A DNA stretch of 64,000 bases, from positions 229,300 through 293,299 of the forward strand of contig NZ_KB911583.1 of assembly GCF_000383615.1 (NCBI RefSeq), given 5' to 3'. Position 1 is the stretch's first letter, and the number at the start of each line of letters is the position of its first letter. The notes under the pieces are model-generated. The model saw nothing but the letters and a program-made list of their open reading frames with translations. It was not told the origin of the DNA and made no database searches. The DNA comes from Streptomyces canus 299MFChir4.1 (GTDB taxonomy: Bacteria; Actinomycetota; Actinomycetes; Streptomycetales; Streptomycetaceae). Below are positions 14,570 to 23,559 of this stretch, piece after piece. Made by a program: the position numbers and the translations under genes.

Positions 14570-14905
14570 ATGACCGCGTGCGCCATCTGCTTCTCGACCG
14601 ACGGACACCACGTGCAATGCCCGAACTTCCAGACCGCCGAACTCGCCGCCGCCCGCGAAACTGCCACCGGTCCGATCGTCTGGGTCTTGTCCACCGGAGA
14701 AGACCACGAAGGAGGCGAAGTCCTCGGCGTCTACGCCTCGAAGGACGCCGCGAAGGGCCCGTTCGTCGAGGCCGCCAAGCGCATCCCCTTCGACCTCGAC
14801 AACGCGTGGCAGGACGAAGAGTCCGGCGCGGTCCACGCCCACGGCGGCTGCGACTGGGTCGCCCTCGAACCCCACCCGCTGATCACGGCCGTGCAGCTCA
14901 CCTGA
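14570..14905 (+). CDS. Hypothetical protein with N-terminal CxxC (111 aa)
   Basis: I chose ATG 14570 because ACAGG lies at suitable distance; an ATG at 14561 in the same frame is the alternative. MTACAICFSTDGHHVQCPN gives a CxxC...HxxxC metal site, and the remainder is a compact mixed domain (GPIVWVLSTGEDHEGGEVLG, then ASKDAAKGPFVEAAKRIPF). No family recognised. Last gene before the terminator that precedes the packaging module. Confidence 0.55.
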   Translation: MTACAICFSTDGHHVQCPNFQTAELAAARETATGPIVWVLSTGEDHEGGEVLGVYASKDAAKGPFVEAAKRIPFDLDNAWQDEESGAVHAHGGCDWVALEPHPLITAVQLT

Positions 14906-14920
14906 CCCCGCACACGCCGA

Positions 14921-14953
14921 AGGGCCCACCCCCGCCGCCCGGGAGTGGGCCCT
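14921..14953 (+). terminator. Terminator before the packaging module
   Basis: Perfect 9-bp stem (AGGGCCCAC / GTGGGCCCT) with a 15-base loop, 15 bases after the stop at 14905. It marks the boundary between the early operons and the late genes. Confidence 0.65.
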
Positions 14954-15005
14954 CAGCCATGCGCGCACCCAACCACCGGCACGCCCACCTCGTTACCATC
15001 ACACC

Positions 15006-15554
15006 ATGACAACCGGTAACGACGCCACACAGCCGGTGCCGGCCGAGCCACAACCGCCCGGCCAGCCCCGGGACGCCAGCAACCAATTCGCCAGCACCAT
15101 CACCCAAGACGAACGCGCCGCCTCCGCCGCACGCCTCAAAGCCGCCAACCCCCGCATGACCTACCAACAGATCGCGGACCAACTCGGCTACAGCGACAAG
15201 GGCAACGCCTGGCGCGCCATCCAAAAGTGCCGCCAGGCCGTACTCCGCCAGGCTGGCGCCGAGCTCGTCGCATCGCAGGCTGCGCAGTTGGACAACATGT
15301 TCGTCGCGGCGATGGAGGTCCTGGAACGCGATCACGTGGTGGTCTCCCACGGCAAGGTCATCACCATGCCTGACGAGGACGGCACGGAGAGGCCCCTGGT
15401 CGATGACGGCCCCAAGCTCGCCGCGATCAGGGAGATGCGCGCCATCAACGAGTCGTACCGCAAGCTCCTCGGCGTCGACCAGCCTCAGCAAGTCGCCGTG
15501 TCCGGGTCCGTCCGCTACGAGGTCGTCGGCGTCGACACCGCGGACCTCACGTGA
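15006..15554 (+). CDS. terS: Terminase small subunit-like protein
   Basis: 182 residues from ATG 15006. A disordered Pro-rich start is followed by a helix-turn-helix (NPRMTYQQIADQLGYSDKGN, then AWRAIQKCRQAVLRQ) and a long helical oligomerisation region (AELVASQAAQLDNMFVAAME), ending in a strand-rich tail. A DNA-binding HTH plus oligomerisation helix directly upstream of the large terminase is the standard layout of a small terminase that recognises the packaging site. The stop overlaps the next start by four bases. Called from context and fold more than from family similarity. Confidence 0.78.
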   Translation: MTTGNDATQPVPAEPQPPGQPRDASNQFASTITQDERAASAARLKAANPRMTYQQIADQLGYSDKGNAWRAIQKCRQAVLRQAGAELVASQAAQLDNMFVAAMEVLERDHVVVSHGKVITMPDEDGTERPLVDDGPKLAAIREMRAINESYRKLLGVDQPQQVAVSGSVRYEVVGVDTADLT

Positions 15555-16897
15555 CGACCGCCCTCGACCAGGACGCCATCGTCCGGTACGAACCCCGCGG
15601 CGCAGCACGAGACCTCTTCAAGGCCCGCGACTCCGAGGTCTTCATGGCGGGCCCGGCCGGCACCGGGAAGAGCCTCGCGTCGCTGTTCCGGCTGCACTTG
15701 ACCGCCCTGCACAACCCGGACGCCCGCTTCCTCATCGTCCGTAAGACCGCGGTGTCCCTCGGCTCCACGACCCTCGTCACCTACGACAAGAAGGTCGCCG
15801 CGGACGCTCTCGCGCGCGGCATCGTCCGCTGGTTCGGCGGGTCGGTGCGGGAGGCGCCCGGCTACCGGTACTCGAACGGCGCGAAGATCGACGTCGGCGG
15901 GATGGATAAACCCGAGAAGATCATGTCGGCCGAGTACGACATGGTCTTCGCCGACGAAGCCACCGAGCTCACCATCGACGACTGGGAAGCCATCGGCACC
16001 CGCCTCCGCAACGGCAAGCTGTCGTGGCAGCAGCAGATGGGCGCCTGCAACCCCGCCCACCCCGCGCACTGGATCAAGCAGCGCTGCGACCAGGGCACGG
16101 CTCGCATGCTGCTCTCCCGGCATGTCGACAACCCGGCCTACGTCAACGCTGACGGCACCTTCACCGACGTCGGCCGGGAGTACTTCAAGAAGCTCGACGC
16201 GCTCACCGGCGTCCGCAAACTCCGCCTCCGTGACGGGATCTGGGCCGCCGCCGAGGGCCTCATCTACGAGGGCTTCGACGAGGCCGTCCACCTCATCGAC
16301 CCGTTCACGATCCCCGCCTCCTGGACGCGGTGGATCACCGTGGACTTCGGCTACACCAACCCGATGGTCATGCAGTGGTGGGCCGAGGACGGCGACGGCC
16401 GGCTGTTCCTGTACCGCGAGCTGTACCACACGCGCCGCCTGGTGGAGGACATGGCCGTCCAGGCGCGCGAGCTGATGGTGTGGCCGTCTGGGCAGTGGCG
16501 GGAGCCGCAGCCCCGCGGCGTGATCTGCGACCACGACGCCGAGGACCGGGCCACGCTGGAGAAGCACCTCCAGCTGCGGACGACGGCCGCGAACAAGGCT
16601 GTGAGCCCCGGACTTCAGGCCGTGCAGTCCCGCCTGAAGCCCGCAGGGGATGGCAGGCCGCGGCTGTTCATCCTGCGGGGCGCACTCGTCGAGCGGGACG
16701 CCGACCTGGACGCGGCGAAGAAGCCGGCGTGCACGGAGGAGGAGATCACGGGCTACGTGTGGGCGGTAAAGCCGGGCAACAAGGCGGGGCTGAAGGAAGA
16801 GCCGGTGAAGGAGAACGACCACGGGATGGACGGGATGCGGTACATGGTCGCGGAGCGGGATCTGGGCGCGCGCCCGTCGGTGCGCTGGCTTTCGTAG
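15551..16897 (+). CDS. terL: Phage terminase large subunit
   Basis: 448 residues from GTG 15551, the normal size for PBSX/terminase_3-type large subunits. The ATPase domain has a Walker A-like AGPAGTGKS (33-41) and Walker B MVFADEA (131-137, D135/E136), plus motif GACNPAH (164-170). The RNase H-fold nuclease has its first acidic residue at D265 (WITVDFGYTNP), a second in VICDHDAEDR and a last in ENDHGMDGMRYM. It packages DNA into the prohead and cleaves concatemers. The packaging strategy (cos or pac) cannot be judged from sequence alone. Confidence 0.95.
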   Translation: MTTALDQDAIVRYEPRGAARDLFKARDSEVFMAGPAGTGKSLASLFRLHLTALHNPDARFLIVRKTAVSLGSTTLVTYDKKVAADALARGIVRWFGGSVREAPGYRYSNGAKIDVGGMDKPEKIMSAEYDMVFADEATELTIDDWEAIGTRLRNGKLSWQQQMGACNPAHPAHWIKQRCDQGTARMLLSRHVDNPAYVNADGTFTDVGREYFKKLDALTGVRKLRLRDGIWAAAEGLIYEGFDEAVHLIDPFTIPASWTRWITVDFGYTNPMVMQWWAEDGDGRLFLYRELYHTRRLVEDMAVQARELMVWPSGQWREPQPRGVICDHDAEDRATLEKHLQLRTTAANKAVSPGLQAVQSRLKPAGDGRPRLFILRGALVERDADLDAAKKPACTEEEITGYVWAVKPGNKAGLKEEPVKENDHGMDGMRYMVAERDLGARPSVRWLS

Positions 16898-16935
16898 GGT
16901 TCCCACAATCAGGTCTGATGGAGGGCGGGGCGGCT

Positions 16936-17127
16936 GTGAAGGTTCGGAAGGTACCTGTGCGCAGGTGGCTACAGGGATTGAATAGAGGTATGCCGGTTGT
17001 ACTTGATGCGACTGGCCTTATGCTGTTGTCGGGTTCCGCCATGTTGTGGAACCTGATCGCTGGCGTCGCCGCAGCTGGAATCAGCTGCTTCGTCCTGAAC
17101 TGGCGGTGCTACAGCGGCAAACAGTGA
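16936..17127 (+). CDS. Small membrane protein between terminase and portal
   Basis: 63 residues from GTG 16936 with GGAGGG at 16920-16925; an ATG at 16918 in the same frame overlaps that site and is less likely. Basic N-terminus (VKVRKVPVRRWLQGLNRG) then two short hydrophobic stretches (VVLDATGLMLLSGSAMLWNL and IAGVAAAGISCFVLNW). The lower GC and weaker codon bias than its neighbours (AATAGAGGTATGCC) suggest recent insertion. Role unknown. Confidence 0.5.
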   Translation: MKVRKVPVRRWLQGLNRGMPVVLDATGLMLLSGSAMLWNLIAGVAAAGISCFVLNWRCYSGKQ

Positions 17128-17139
17128 GGGGAGGGGTAG

Positions 17140-18825
17140 GTGGCCAGAACCCTCCTCGGCGCGATCCTCAACCGCGCTGGCACGGCCGCCACCAACCTCC
17201 CCGTCCCCCTCGTAGGCCGCTCCCAGACCTACAGCGGAGGCCTCTTCGGCTCCCGGCGCGACGCCGAAGCCCAGATGCGGGCCATGACCGCGACCGGCAC
17301 CCTCTTCTCCATCGTCGACCGCACCAGCAACGCCACCGCACAGGTCGACTGGAAGCTCTACCGCAAGGCCAAGTCCGGACGGCCCGAAGACCGCGTCGAG
17401 GTCACCTCCCACGCGGCCCTGGACCTGTGGAACCGGCCCAACAAGTTCATGCCCAGGCAAGAATTCGTCGAGGCATCCACCCAGCACTACGACCTCACCG
17501 GCGAAACCGAATGGGTCATCGCCCGCGCCCCCGGCATCAAACTGCCGCTGGAGATGTGGCCCGTCCGCCCCGACCGCATGACCCCCCAGCCGGACCGGGA
17601 GACGTTCCTGAAGGGCTGGGTGTACACCAGCCCCGACGGCGAGCAGATCCCCCTCGAACTCGACGAGGTCATCCAACTCCGCCGACCGAACCCGTTGGAC
17701 CCGTACCGCGGGCTCTCCCCGGTGCTGTCGATCCTCCCGGACTTGGACACCGCCCGGTACGCGGCGGAGTGGTCACGGGCGTTCTTCCTCAACAGCGCGC
17801 AGCCCGGCGGGATCATCGAGGTCCCCGTGCACTTGCAGGACCACGAGTTCGACGAGATGCGCGAGCGGTGGGCCGAGCAGCACAAGGGCGTCGGCAACGC
17901 GCACAAGGTCGCCATCGTCGAGTACGGCGCGAAGTGGGCCGACCGCACCATCAGCCAGCGGGACATGCAGTTCGTGGAGCTGCGCGGCGCAACGAGCGCG
18001 GCGATCCGTGAGGCCTACGGCATCCCGAAGTTCGCGATCGGTGACCTCGACGACGTCAACCGCGCGACCGCGGAGGCGGCGAAGGCCTGGTTCGCGGAGC
18101 AGCTGACGATCCCCCGCCTGGAGCGCATCAAGGGCGCGCTGAACAACGAGCTACTGCCGATGTACGGGCCGACGGCGGAGGGTCTGGAGTTCGACTACGA
18201 GAACCCGGTCCCTGCGGACGCGGAGACCGAGGCGGCCACGCTCACGGCCCGCGCGAACGCGGCGAAGGCCCTCGCCGACGCCAACCTGTGGGCGCCGGAA
18301 GGGATCCTCTCGGCGGTTGGCCTGCCGGAGATGGCGCCGGCGCCGGGCATGGGCGGCGACGGAACGATCAGCCCGCGTGAGCTCGGCGACATGATCCAGT
18401 CGATCTATCTGGGTGTTGGCGTGGTCATCACGTGGGATGAGGCGCGGGACATTCTCAACCGGGCCGGGGCCGGGCTGGACACGAACGTGCCTGCCCCGGT
18501 GTCGATGCCTCAGCGGGGCCGGCGTGCGGCTTCGGGGCCGGTAGAGGGCGAGCCTGAGGGGTCGTGGCCGGAGCTGGTGGCCGCCCTTGTGGAGGGTGGC
18601 GTGCCGGAGGTTGAGGGCGCGCAGCGTTGGGTGGCTGTCGCGGAGTTGGACGACAACACCTGTCAGCCGTGCCGGGACAACGACGGCCAGACCTACAAGA
18701 ACCGGGCGCAGGCCTACAAGGACTACCCGGGCGGCTCCGGCTACGTGCACTGCGTGGGTGCGGAGTACGGCAACGACTGCCGCTGCAAGGTCGTCAAGCG
18801 GCGGAAGACGGAGGACGACGAATGA
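17140..18825 (+). CDS. Phage portal protein with gpF-like C-terminal extension
   Basis: 561 residues from GTG 17140, longer than the roughly 400-450 usual for HK97-type portals. Residues 1-420 show portal features: FSIVDRTSNATAQVDWKLYR, the VIQLRRPNPLDPYRGLSPV segment, and an AIREAYGIPKFAIGD motif. After a Pro-rich linker (455-480), residues 500-560 hold DDNTCQPCRDNDGQTYKN and HCVGAEYGNDCRCKVVKR, resembling the end of Mu gpF-like head-morphogenesis proteins (NTCxxCxxxDG...C.C). No separate gpF gene follows, so portal and minor head function may be fused. Confidence 0.9.
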   Translation: MARTLLGAILNRAGTAATNLPVPLVGRSQTYSGGLFGSRRDAEAQMRAMTATGTLFSIVDRTSNATAQVDWKLYRKAKSGRPEDRVEVTSHAALDLWNRPNKFMPRQEFVEASTQHYDLTGETEWVIARAPGIKLPLEMWPVRPDRMTPQPDRETFLKGWVYTSPDGEQIPLELDEVIQLRRPNPLDPYRGLSPVLSILPDLDTARYAAEWSRAFFLNSAQPGGIIEVPVHLQDHEFDEMRERWAEQHKGVGNAHKVAIVEYGAKWADRTISQRDMQFVELRGATSAAIREAYGIPKFAIGDLDDVNRATAEAAKAWFAEQLTIPRLERIKGALNNELLPMYGPTAEGLEFDYENPVPADAETEAATLTARANAAKALADANLWAPEGILSAVGLPEMAPAPGMGGDGTISPRELGDMIQSIYLGVGVVITWDEARDILNRAGAGLDTNVPAPVSMPQRGRRAASGPVEGEPEGSWPELVAALVEGGVPEVEGAQRWVAVAELDDNTCQPCRDNDGQTYKNRAQAYKDYPGGSGYVHCVGAEYGNDCRCKVVKRRKTEDDE

Positions 18826-19088
18826 GCGGCAAGCCGCACGCCCTGCGCATCGGCAAGCGGACCGACGGCCCAGGCTGGACCGCCGAACTCGACGGCCAGG
18901 ACATCGCGCCCGCGCTGCGCAGTCTGTCGCTGAGCGTGGACAGCTCTCCTGTGGCGACGGCGCGACTCGACCTCGTCATCGAGGACGTGTCGACGCATGC
19001 CGAGGTGGATGTGTGGATGCCGGACGCGACGAAGGATCTGCTGGTCCGGCTCGGCTGGACCCCGCCCGCCGAGGAGGCCACGCCGTGA
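18822..19088 (+). CDS. Small hypothetical head-region protein (88 aa)
   Basis: ATG 18822 in an ATGA overlap with the portal stop, ending in a GTGA overlap with the protease. A compact beta-rich protein (HALRIGKRTDGPGWTAELDG, VATARLDLVIEDVSTHAEVD). In related phages a small conserved protein often sits here; its function is unknown. Confidence 0.6.
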   Translation: MSGKPHALRIGKRTDGPGWTAELDGQDIAPALRSLSLSVDSSPVATARLDLVIEDVSTHAEVDVWMPDATKDLLVRLGWTPPAEEATP

Positions 19089-20116
19089 ACATCGTCATGC
19101 CCGGACGGGCGGCCGCGTTCGCCGCGAGCCAGCGAGAGCGCGCCGAGAAGCAGCGCGAGCAGCTCGGCGTGCAGGCCCGCGACTGGTATCGCATCACCAA
19201 CGCCGCAGACTCTGACGAGGCCGAGGTCATGCTGTACGACGAGATCGGCGGCTGGTGGGGGCGCACCGCCGACGACCTCGTCGCCGAACTCCGCGGCATC
19301 ACCGCCCCCCGGATGCGCGTGCGCATCAACTCGCCGGGCGGGTCGGTGTTCGAGGGCATCGCCATCGCCAACGCCCTGCGCGCGCACCCCGCTTTGGTGA
19401 CGGTGCAGGTCGACAGCATCGCCGCCTCGATCGCCTCGGTGATCGCGATGGCCGGGGACCGCATCGAGATGGCCCCGAACAGCATGCTGATGATCCACGA
19501 CGCGTCCGGGCTGTGCATGGGCAACGCCAGCGACATGGAGGAGATGGCCGAGCTCCTCGACCTGATCTCCGACAACATCGCCGACGCCTACGCCGCCCGG
19601 GCCGGCGGCACCCGCGACGAGTGGCGGGCCCGCATGCGCGCCGAAACCTGGTACCTCCCCGAGGACGCCGTCGACAACGGGCTCGCAGACGCGGCGATCG
19701 CCGCCCCGAAGGCCGCCGACCCTGTCGAGGAGCCTGTCGAGGAGGACGAGCCGGACATGGCCCGGCCGTTCGACCTCGCCGCCTACGGCTACACCGGGCC
19801 CACCCCGGCCGAGCCGCAGCCCGAGCAGGTCACCCTCACCTTCAACGTCGGCGACGCGGTCGGTGAGCAGGTGCTGGCCGCCTTCCGTGAGATGGCCGCG
19901 GGCCGGAATACCGAGCCCGAAGCGGCCGTCGAGGACGTGGTGGTCGAGGCGCCTGCACCCGAGCCTGTCGCAGTCGCCGAGCCGGAGCAGCCGGCCGCCG
20001 AACCCGAAGACGGGTGGGCGGCCCTGACCGCCCACCTCACCCAGGACGACGCCTGGTCGGCGCTCGTCACCAACCTGATCGAGCCCGACACGTCGTCCAG
20101 CGCGGCGACGGCCTGA
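19085..20116 (+). CDS. Head maturation protease, ClpP-related
   Basis: 343 residues from GTG 19085. The ClpP/Clp-type fold is clear: RVRINSPGGSVFEGIAIANA, then SIAASIASVIAMAG with the probable nucleophile at Ser105, His128 in SMLMIHDASG, and LISDNIADAYAARAGGT supplying the third residue. The last 120 residues are acidic and Pro/Glu-rich (EPVEEPVEEDEPD; PEPVAVAEPEQPAAEPEDGW), a likely scaffold-like tail, since no separate scaffold gene is present. It cleaves the capsid delta domain during prohead maturation. Confidence 0.93.
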   Translation: MNIVMPGRAAAFAASQRERAEKQREQLGVQARDWYRITNAADSDEAEVMLYDEIGGWWGRTADDLVAELRGITAPRMRVRINSPGGSVFEGIAIANALRAHPALVTVQVDSIAASIASVIAMAGDRIEMAPNSMLMIHDASGLCMGNASDMEEMAELLDLISDNIADAYAARAGGTRDEWRARMRAETWYLPEDAVDNGLADAAIAAPKAADPVEEPVEEDEPDMARPFDLAAYGYTGPTPAEPQPEQVTLTFNVGDAVGEQVLAAFREMAAGRNTEPEAAVEDVVVEAPAPEPVAVAEPEQPAAEPEDGWAALTAHLTQDDAWSALVTNLIEPDTSSSAATA

Positions 20117-20127
20117 AGGAGGCAACT

Positions 20128-21489
20128 GTGGCACCCACGATGACCATCCCGCGCAACTCGGCGGAACTGGCGGAGATGCTCGCCGACGGCGGCAAGCTGA
20201 AGGAGGTTATGGCCTCCCGCGAGTCCCTGACCGAGTTCATCACCGCCTACGGCGAGGCACTCCAGGGCGAGGGCACCGACCTCAACCGGCTCGTCGCCGA
20301 GGAGACGCAGCGGGTGTTCGCGCAGATGATGCGCGAGAACGGCATGGACAAGGACGCCAAGGACGGCATCCGCCGCCTCGACCTCGACCCGCAGGCCAAG
20401 CGTGGCGGCGGCATGCTCACCTCGCACCGGAAGGGCACCGCCCACAACCAGAACGCCGTCGGCGCGCAGGTCGACAGCCTGTTCGCGGACAGCATCGACT
20501 ACGTCCGCAACATCTGGCACAAGAACACCCGGGCCGACGCCGAGAAGCTCGATGCGCTGCGGAACGCCGCATCGTCCGTGTCCCCGGCGGACGGCGGGTT
20601 CCTCGTCCCGGAGACGCTTCGGAGCCAGCTTCTCCAGCTCGCCCTCGAAGAGTCGGTGGTCCGGCCGCTCGCCACGGTCGTCCCGATGGAGTCGGCCCGG
20701 GTCCCGTTCCCGATGATCGACACCACCACGAACAACGGATCGGTGTTCGGCGGCATGGTCGCCTACTGGGGTGAGGAAGGCGCCGACCTCCAGGACTCCA
20801 ACCCGAAGTTCGGCCGCGTCACCCTCGACGCGAAGAAGCTCACCGGCCTCAGCGCGGTGCCGAACGAGCTCCTCCAGGACAGCATCAGCAGCTTCTCGTC
20901 CCTCATCGAGACGCTGTGGCCGAAGGCACTCGCCTTCGAGGAGGACGCGAAGTTCCAGACAGGGTCCGGCACCGGCGAGCCTCTTGGCTTCCGTGGCGCA
21001 GGCAACCCGGCCGCGATCGCGGTGACCCGCACCACTGCCAGCCAGATCAAGTACACCGATGTCGTCAACATGTTCGCGCAGATGCTGCCCTCGTCGCTGT
21101 CGCGCGCAGTGTGGATGTGCGCCCCCGACGCCCTGCCGCAGCTCCTCCAGATGAGCCTCACCGTCGGCACCGGCGGCAACAGCGTCTTCGTCGTCAACGC
21201 TGCGGCGGGCATGCCGATGAGCATCTTCGGCCGGCCGCTGATCATCACCGAGAAGGCTGGAACGCTCGGCACCCGCGGCGATCTCGCATTCGTCGACCTC
21301 AGCTACTACCTCGTCGGTGACCGGCAGATCATGACCGCCGACTCCTCGACGGACTACAAGTTCGGCGCCGACAAGACCACCTTCCGCATCATCCAGCGCG
21401 TCGACGGACGGCCGTGGATCCAGTCCGCGATCACCCCCCAGAACGGCAGCACCAACAAGCTCTCCCCGTTCATCGAGCTCGCCGCGTAA
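20128..21489 (+). CDS. Major capsid protein, HK97 fold
   Basis: 453 residues from GTG 20128 with an ideal AAGGAGG at 20117-20123. N-terminal 130 residues form a helical delta/scaffold-like domain (SAELAEMLADGGKLKEVMAS), the rest is HK97-type: ASSVSPADGGFLVPETLRSQ, the E-loop/P-domain region (ARVPFPMIDTTTNNGSVFGG), and TGSGTGEPLGFRGAGNPAAI typical of this capsid family. The upstream protease probably removes the delta domain. Length fits the precursor. Confidence 0.95.
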   Translation: MAPTMTIPRNSAELAEMLADGGKLKEVMASRESLTEFITAYGEALQGEGTDLNRLVAEETQRVFAQMMRENGMDKDAKDGIRRLDLDPQAKRGGGMLTSHRKGTAHNQNAVGAQVDSLFADSIDYVRNIWHKNTRADAEKLDALRNAASSVSPADGGFLVPETLRSQLLQLALEESVVRPLATVVPMESARVPFPMIDTTTNNGSVFGGMVAYWGEEGADLQDSNPKFGRVTLDAKKLTGLSAVPNELLQDSISSFSSLIETLWPKALAFEEDAKFQTGSGTGEPLGFRGAGNPAAIAVTRTTASQIKYTDVVNMFAQMLPSSLSRAVWMCAPDALPQLLQMSLTVGTGGNSVFVVNAAAGMPMSIFGRPLIITEKAGTLGTRGDLAFVDLSYYLVGDRQIMTADSSTDYKFGADKTTFRIIQRVDGRPWIQSAITPQNGSTNKLSPFIELAA

Positions 21490-21497
21490 CCGCCCTG

Positions 21498-21529
21498 GCC
21501 GGCCGCGGCATTTACACCCTGCGGCCGGC
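21498..21529 (+). terminator. Hairpin after the capsid gene
   Basis: Perfect 9-bp stem (GCCGGCCGC / GCGGCCGGC) with a 14-base loop directly after the capsid stop. It may partly terminate or stabilise the highly expressed capsid message, while some transcripts continue into the tail genes. Confidence 0.5.
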
Positions 21530-21585
21530 TATCACCGGGCCGGCAGTGTCGCCCCGGACCGGACTCCAGACGAAAGGAACACCCG

Positions 21586-22026
21586 ATGTCGCAGAAGGCG
21601 CTCGGCAGGATCATCAACGTCACCCCCGCGGCCGACGGCGTGTGGATCGCCCTGAAGGGCGCCGCAGCTGGCGTCACCTTCTCGTGCTTCCTCACCGGCG
21701 CGGTCGGGGACACCTACACGCTGCAGGAGGCGAAGGACTCCTCCGGTACCGGCGCGCAGAACCTCGCGATCATCACCGAGTACCACACGAACACCGGCAA
21801 CGGCACGGACGCGTGGACTCGGCGCACGCAGGCGGCCGCGGCCACGATGGTCACCGCTGCTGCGGCGACGCAGAATGCGGCCGTCGTCGAGGTGGAGGGC
21901 ACGTCGCTGTCCGACACCTACAAGTACGTGAAGCTCACCAGCACGGGCGCCGGTGCGGTGACCGCGATTCAGCGGGATCTCGGCGCGGGCCGCGCCCCGG
22001 CGAACCTGCCCGCCATGGGCGCCTGA
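21586..22026 (+). CDS. Putative head decoration or minor head protein (146 aa)
   Basis: ATG 21586 with AAAGGA upstream. A beta-rich soluble protein (RIINVTPAADGVWIALKGAA; GDTYTLQEAKDSSGTGAQNL) of about 15 kDa, Ala/Thr-rich in the middle. Its size and position directly after the major capsid gene fit a decoration or head-stabilising protein. No sequence family recognised, so this is inference from synteny. Confidence 0.55.
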   Translation: MSQKALGRIINVTPAADGVWIALKGAAAGVTFSCFLTGAVGDTYTLQEAKDSSGTGAQNLAIITEYHTNTGNGTDAWTRRTQAAAATMVTAAAATQNAAVVEVEGTSLSDTYKYVKLTSTGAGAVTAIQRDLGAGRAPANLPAMGA

Positions 22027-22027
22027 C

Positions 22028-22414
22028 GTGGCCGTGTGGGAGTGCGCGGAGTGCACGACCAAGTACTCGGTGGGCGCACCGAAGTGCCCGGAGTGCGGGT
22101 CGACGGTGCGCGTCGACGAACGGGCTCAGCCCCCGGAGGAGGACGACATGGCGAAGATCACCGTTCACGGCGGCGCATCCAATGCGGCCGCTGACGAGCC
22201 GGAAGAGGGTGAGGACGTATCAGCTGGTACGAGCTCCTCGACATCCTCCGAGAAGGAGCCGACCTCGCCCGAGACGAGCGAGACCGAGGCCCCATCGCCT
22301 GCCCGAACGACGGCGAACCGCTCTCGCAAGGGCCGGACGGGGAGCTCTTCTGCCGCTGGGACGGATGGCGGCCCGGAGGAGGGCACGTCGGAGACCGGCT
22401 CCGCTGACAAGTAA
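22028..22414 (+). CDS. Zinc-ribbon protein with disordered acidic tail
   Basis: 128 residues; GTG 22028 is separated by one base from the previous stop. N-terminus ECAECTTKYSVGAPKCPECG is a classic CxxC-x(n)-CxxC zinc ribbon. The remaining 90 residues are low-complexity, rich in Ser, Thr, Glu and Gly. Actinophages often encode such a protein in the head region; the role is unknown. Confidence 0.65.
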   Translation: MAVWECAECTTKYSVGAPKCPECGSTVRVDERAQPPEEDDMAKITVHGGASNAAADEPEEGEDVSAGTSSSTSSEKEPTSPETSETEAPSPARTTANRSRKGRTGSSSAAGTDGGPEEGTSETGSADK

Positions 22415-22450
22415 ATCCACAACAGGGCGAGTTCGAGGGAGGAGGGCAGC

Positions 22451-23548
22451 ATGACGGCAACCGGCTACACCAGCACCACCGGCGACACCCGCAAAGTCAA
22501 CCGCGCGGGCGACACCATGACCGGCGAACTCGTGCTGCCCGACACCTCCCCCGACACCGACTTCACCGCCGCACCCAAGGCCTACGTCGACACCCAGGTC
22601 GGCGCCCGCGTACCCGCCTCACGGCAGGTCCTCGCGGGGACCGGTCTGACCGGCGGCGGCACCTTGGCCGCAGACCGCACCCTGGCTGTCGACTTCGGCA
22701 CCACAGCGGGCAAGGTCGCGGCGGGCGACGACAGCCGGTTCCGCGCCCCCGACGTGCAGGTCTTCACCGCGAACGGCACCTGGACCAAACCAACCGGCGC
22801 GGTAACGGTCCTCGTCCACCTCGTCGGTGGCGGAGGCGGCGGAGGATCCGGCAGGCGAGGAGCCGCAGGCACCGTCCGCTGCGGCGGCGGAGCAGGCGCA
22901 GGCGCCCCCGCCTTCCACGCCACCCTCCAAGCCTCCACGCTGACGTCCACAGTCGCCGTCACCGTCGGCACCGGCGGCGCAGGCGCGGCGGCCCGCACCA
23001 CGGACGACACCGACGGCGCGACCGGAAGCTCCGGCGGCGCCACCAGCTTCGGCACCTACGCCCGCGTCGGCACCAGCGGCGGAGGTGCGGGCGGTACCGC
23101 CACCACCGGCACGGGCGGCTCCAACGGTGTCGGCACCGTCACCGGCGTGACCGGCGCTGCAGCGTCCACATCGGGCGGGACCGGGTCCAACGGCAGCCCC
23201 GGCGTCCTCGCGGGCTCTGGCGGCGGTGCGGGCGGCGGGGTCTCGTCCGGGAACACCGCGAACAACGGCGGATCGGGCGGAGCGAACTCGACGAACTCCG
23301 GTGGCAGCGCCGGTGTTGCGGGCGGCTCCAGCCCGACCGCTGGCACGGATGTCGCCGCGAACAGTGGCCTGGCCGGGGCGGGCGGCGGAGGCGGGGCCGG
23401 GTCGACGACGGGCGTGGGCCAGTCGGGGGCCAACGGTGGCCTGTACGGGGGCGGTGGTGGCGGGGGCGGTGCCTCGGTCAACGGCAGCAACTCCGGTGCG
23501 GGCGGGAACGGCGCCGCAGGCATCGCGATCATCACCAGCTATTTCTGA
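22451..23548 (+). CDS. Glycine-rich tail-fibre-like protein
   Basis: 365 residues from ATG 22451, GGAGGAGGG just upstream. Residues 15-50 contain the phage fibre motif (KVNRAGDTMTGELVLPDT, then AAPKAYVDTQV). From residue 120 the chain is dominated by glycine, serine, alanine and threonine (LVGGGGGGGSG; GAGGGGGAGSTTGVGQSG) and it ends GAAGIAIITSYF, the usual terminus of Gly-rich fibre tips of the V-R-Y-F type. It is a receptor-binding or fibre protein by sequence, but lies between capsid and connector genes instead of the tail end, suggesting a capsid fibre or relocated gene. Confidence 0.72.
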   Translation: MTATGYTSTTGDTRKVNRAGDTMTGELVLPDTSPDTDFTAAPKAYVDTQVGARVPASRQVLAGTGLTGGGTLAADRTLAVDFGTTAGKVAAGDDSRFRAPDVQVFTANGTWTKPTGAVTVLVHLVGGGGGGGSGRRGAAGTVRCGGGAGAGAPAFHATLQASTLTSTVAVTVGTGGAGAAARTTDDTDGATGSSGGATSFGTYARVGTSGGGAGGTATTGTGGSNGVGTVTGVTGAAASTSGGTGSNGSPGVLAGSGGGAGGGVSSGNTANNGGSGGANSTNSGGSAGVAGGSSPTAGTDVAANSGLAGAGGGGGAGSTTGVGQSGANGGLYGGGGGGGGASVNGSNSGAGGNGAAGIAIITSYF

Positions 23549-23559
23549 GAGGGGGCACG

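Noticed and set aside
15515..16906. Minus-strand frame opposite the large terminase
   Set aside because: Antisense shadow; the plus strand holds all terminase motifs.
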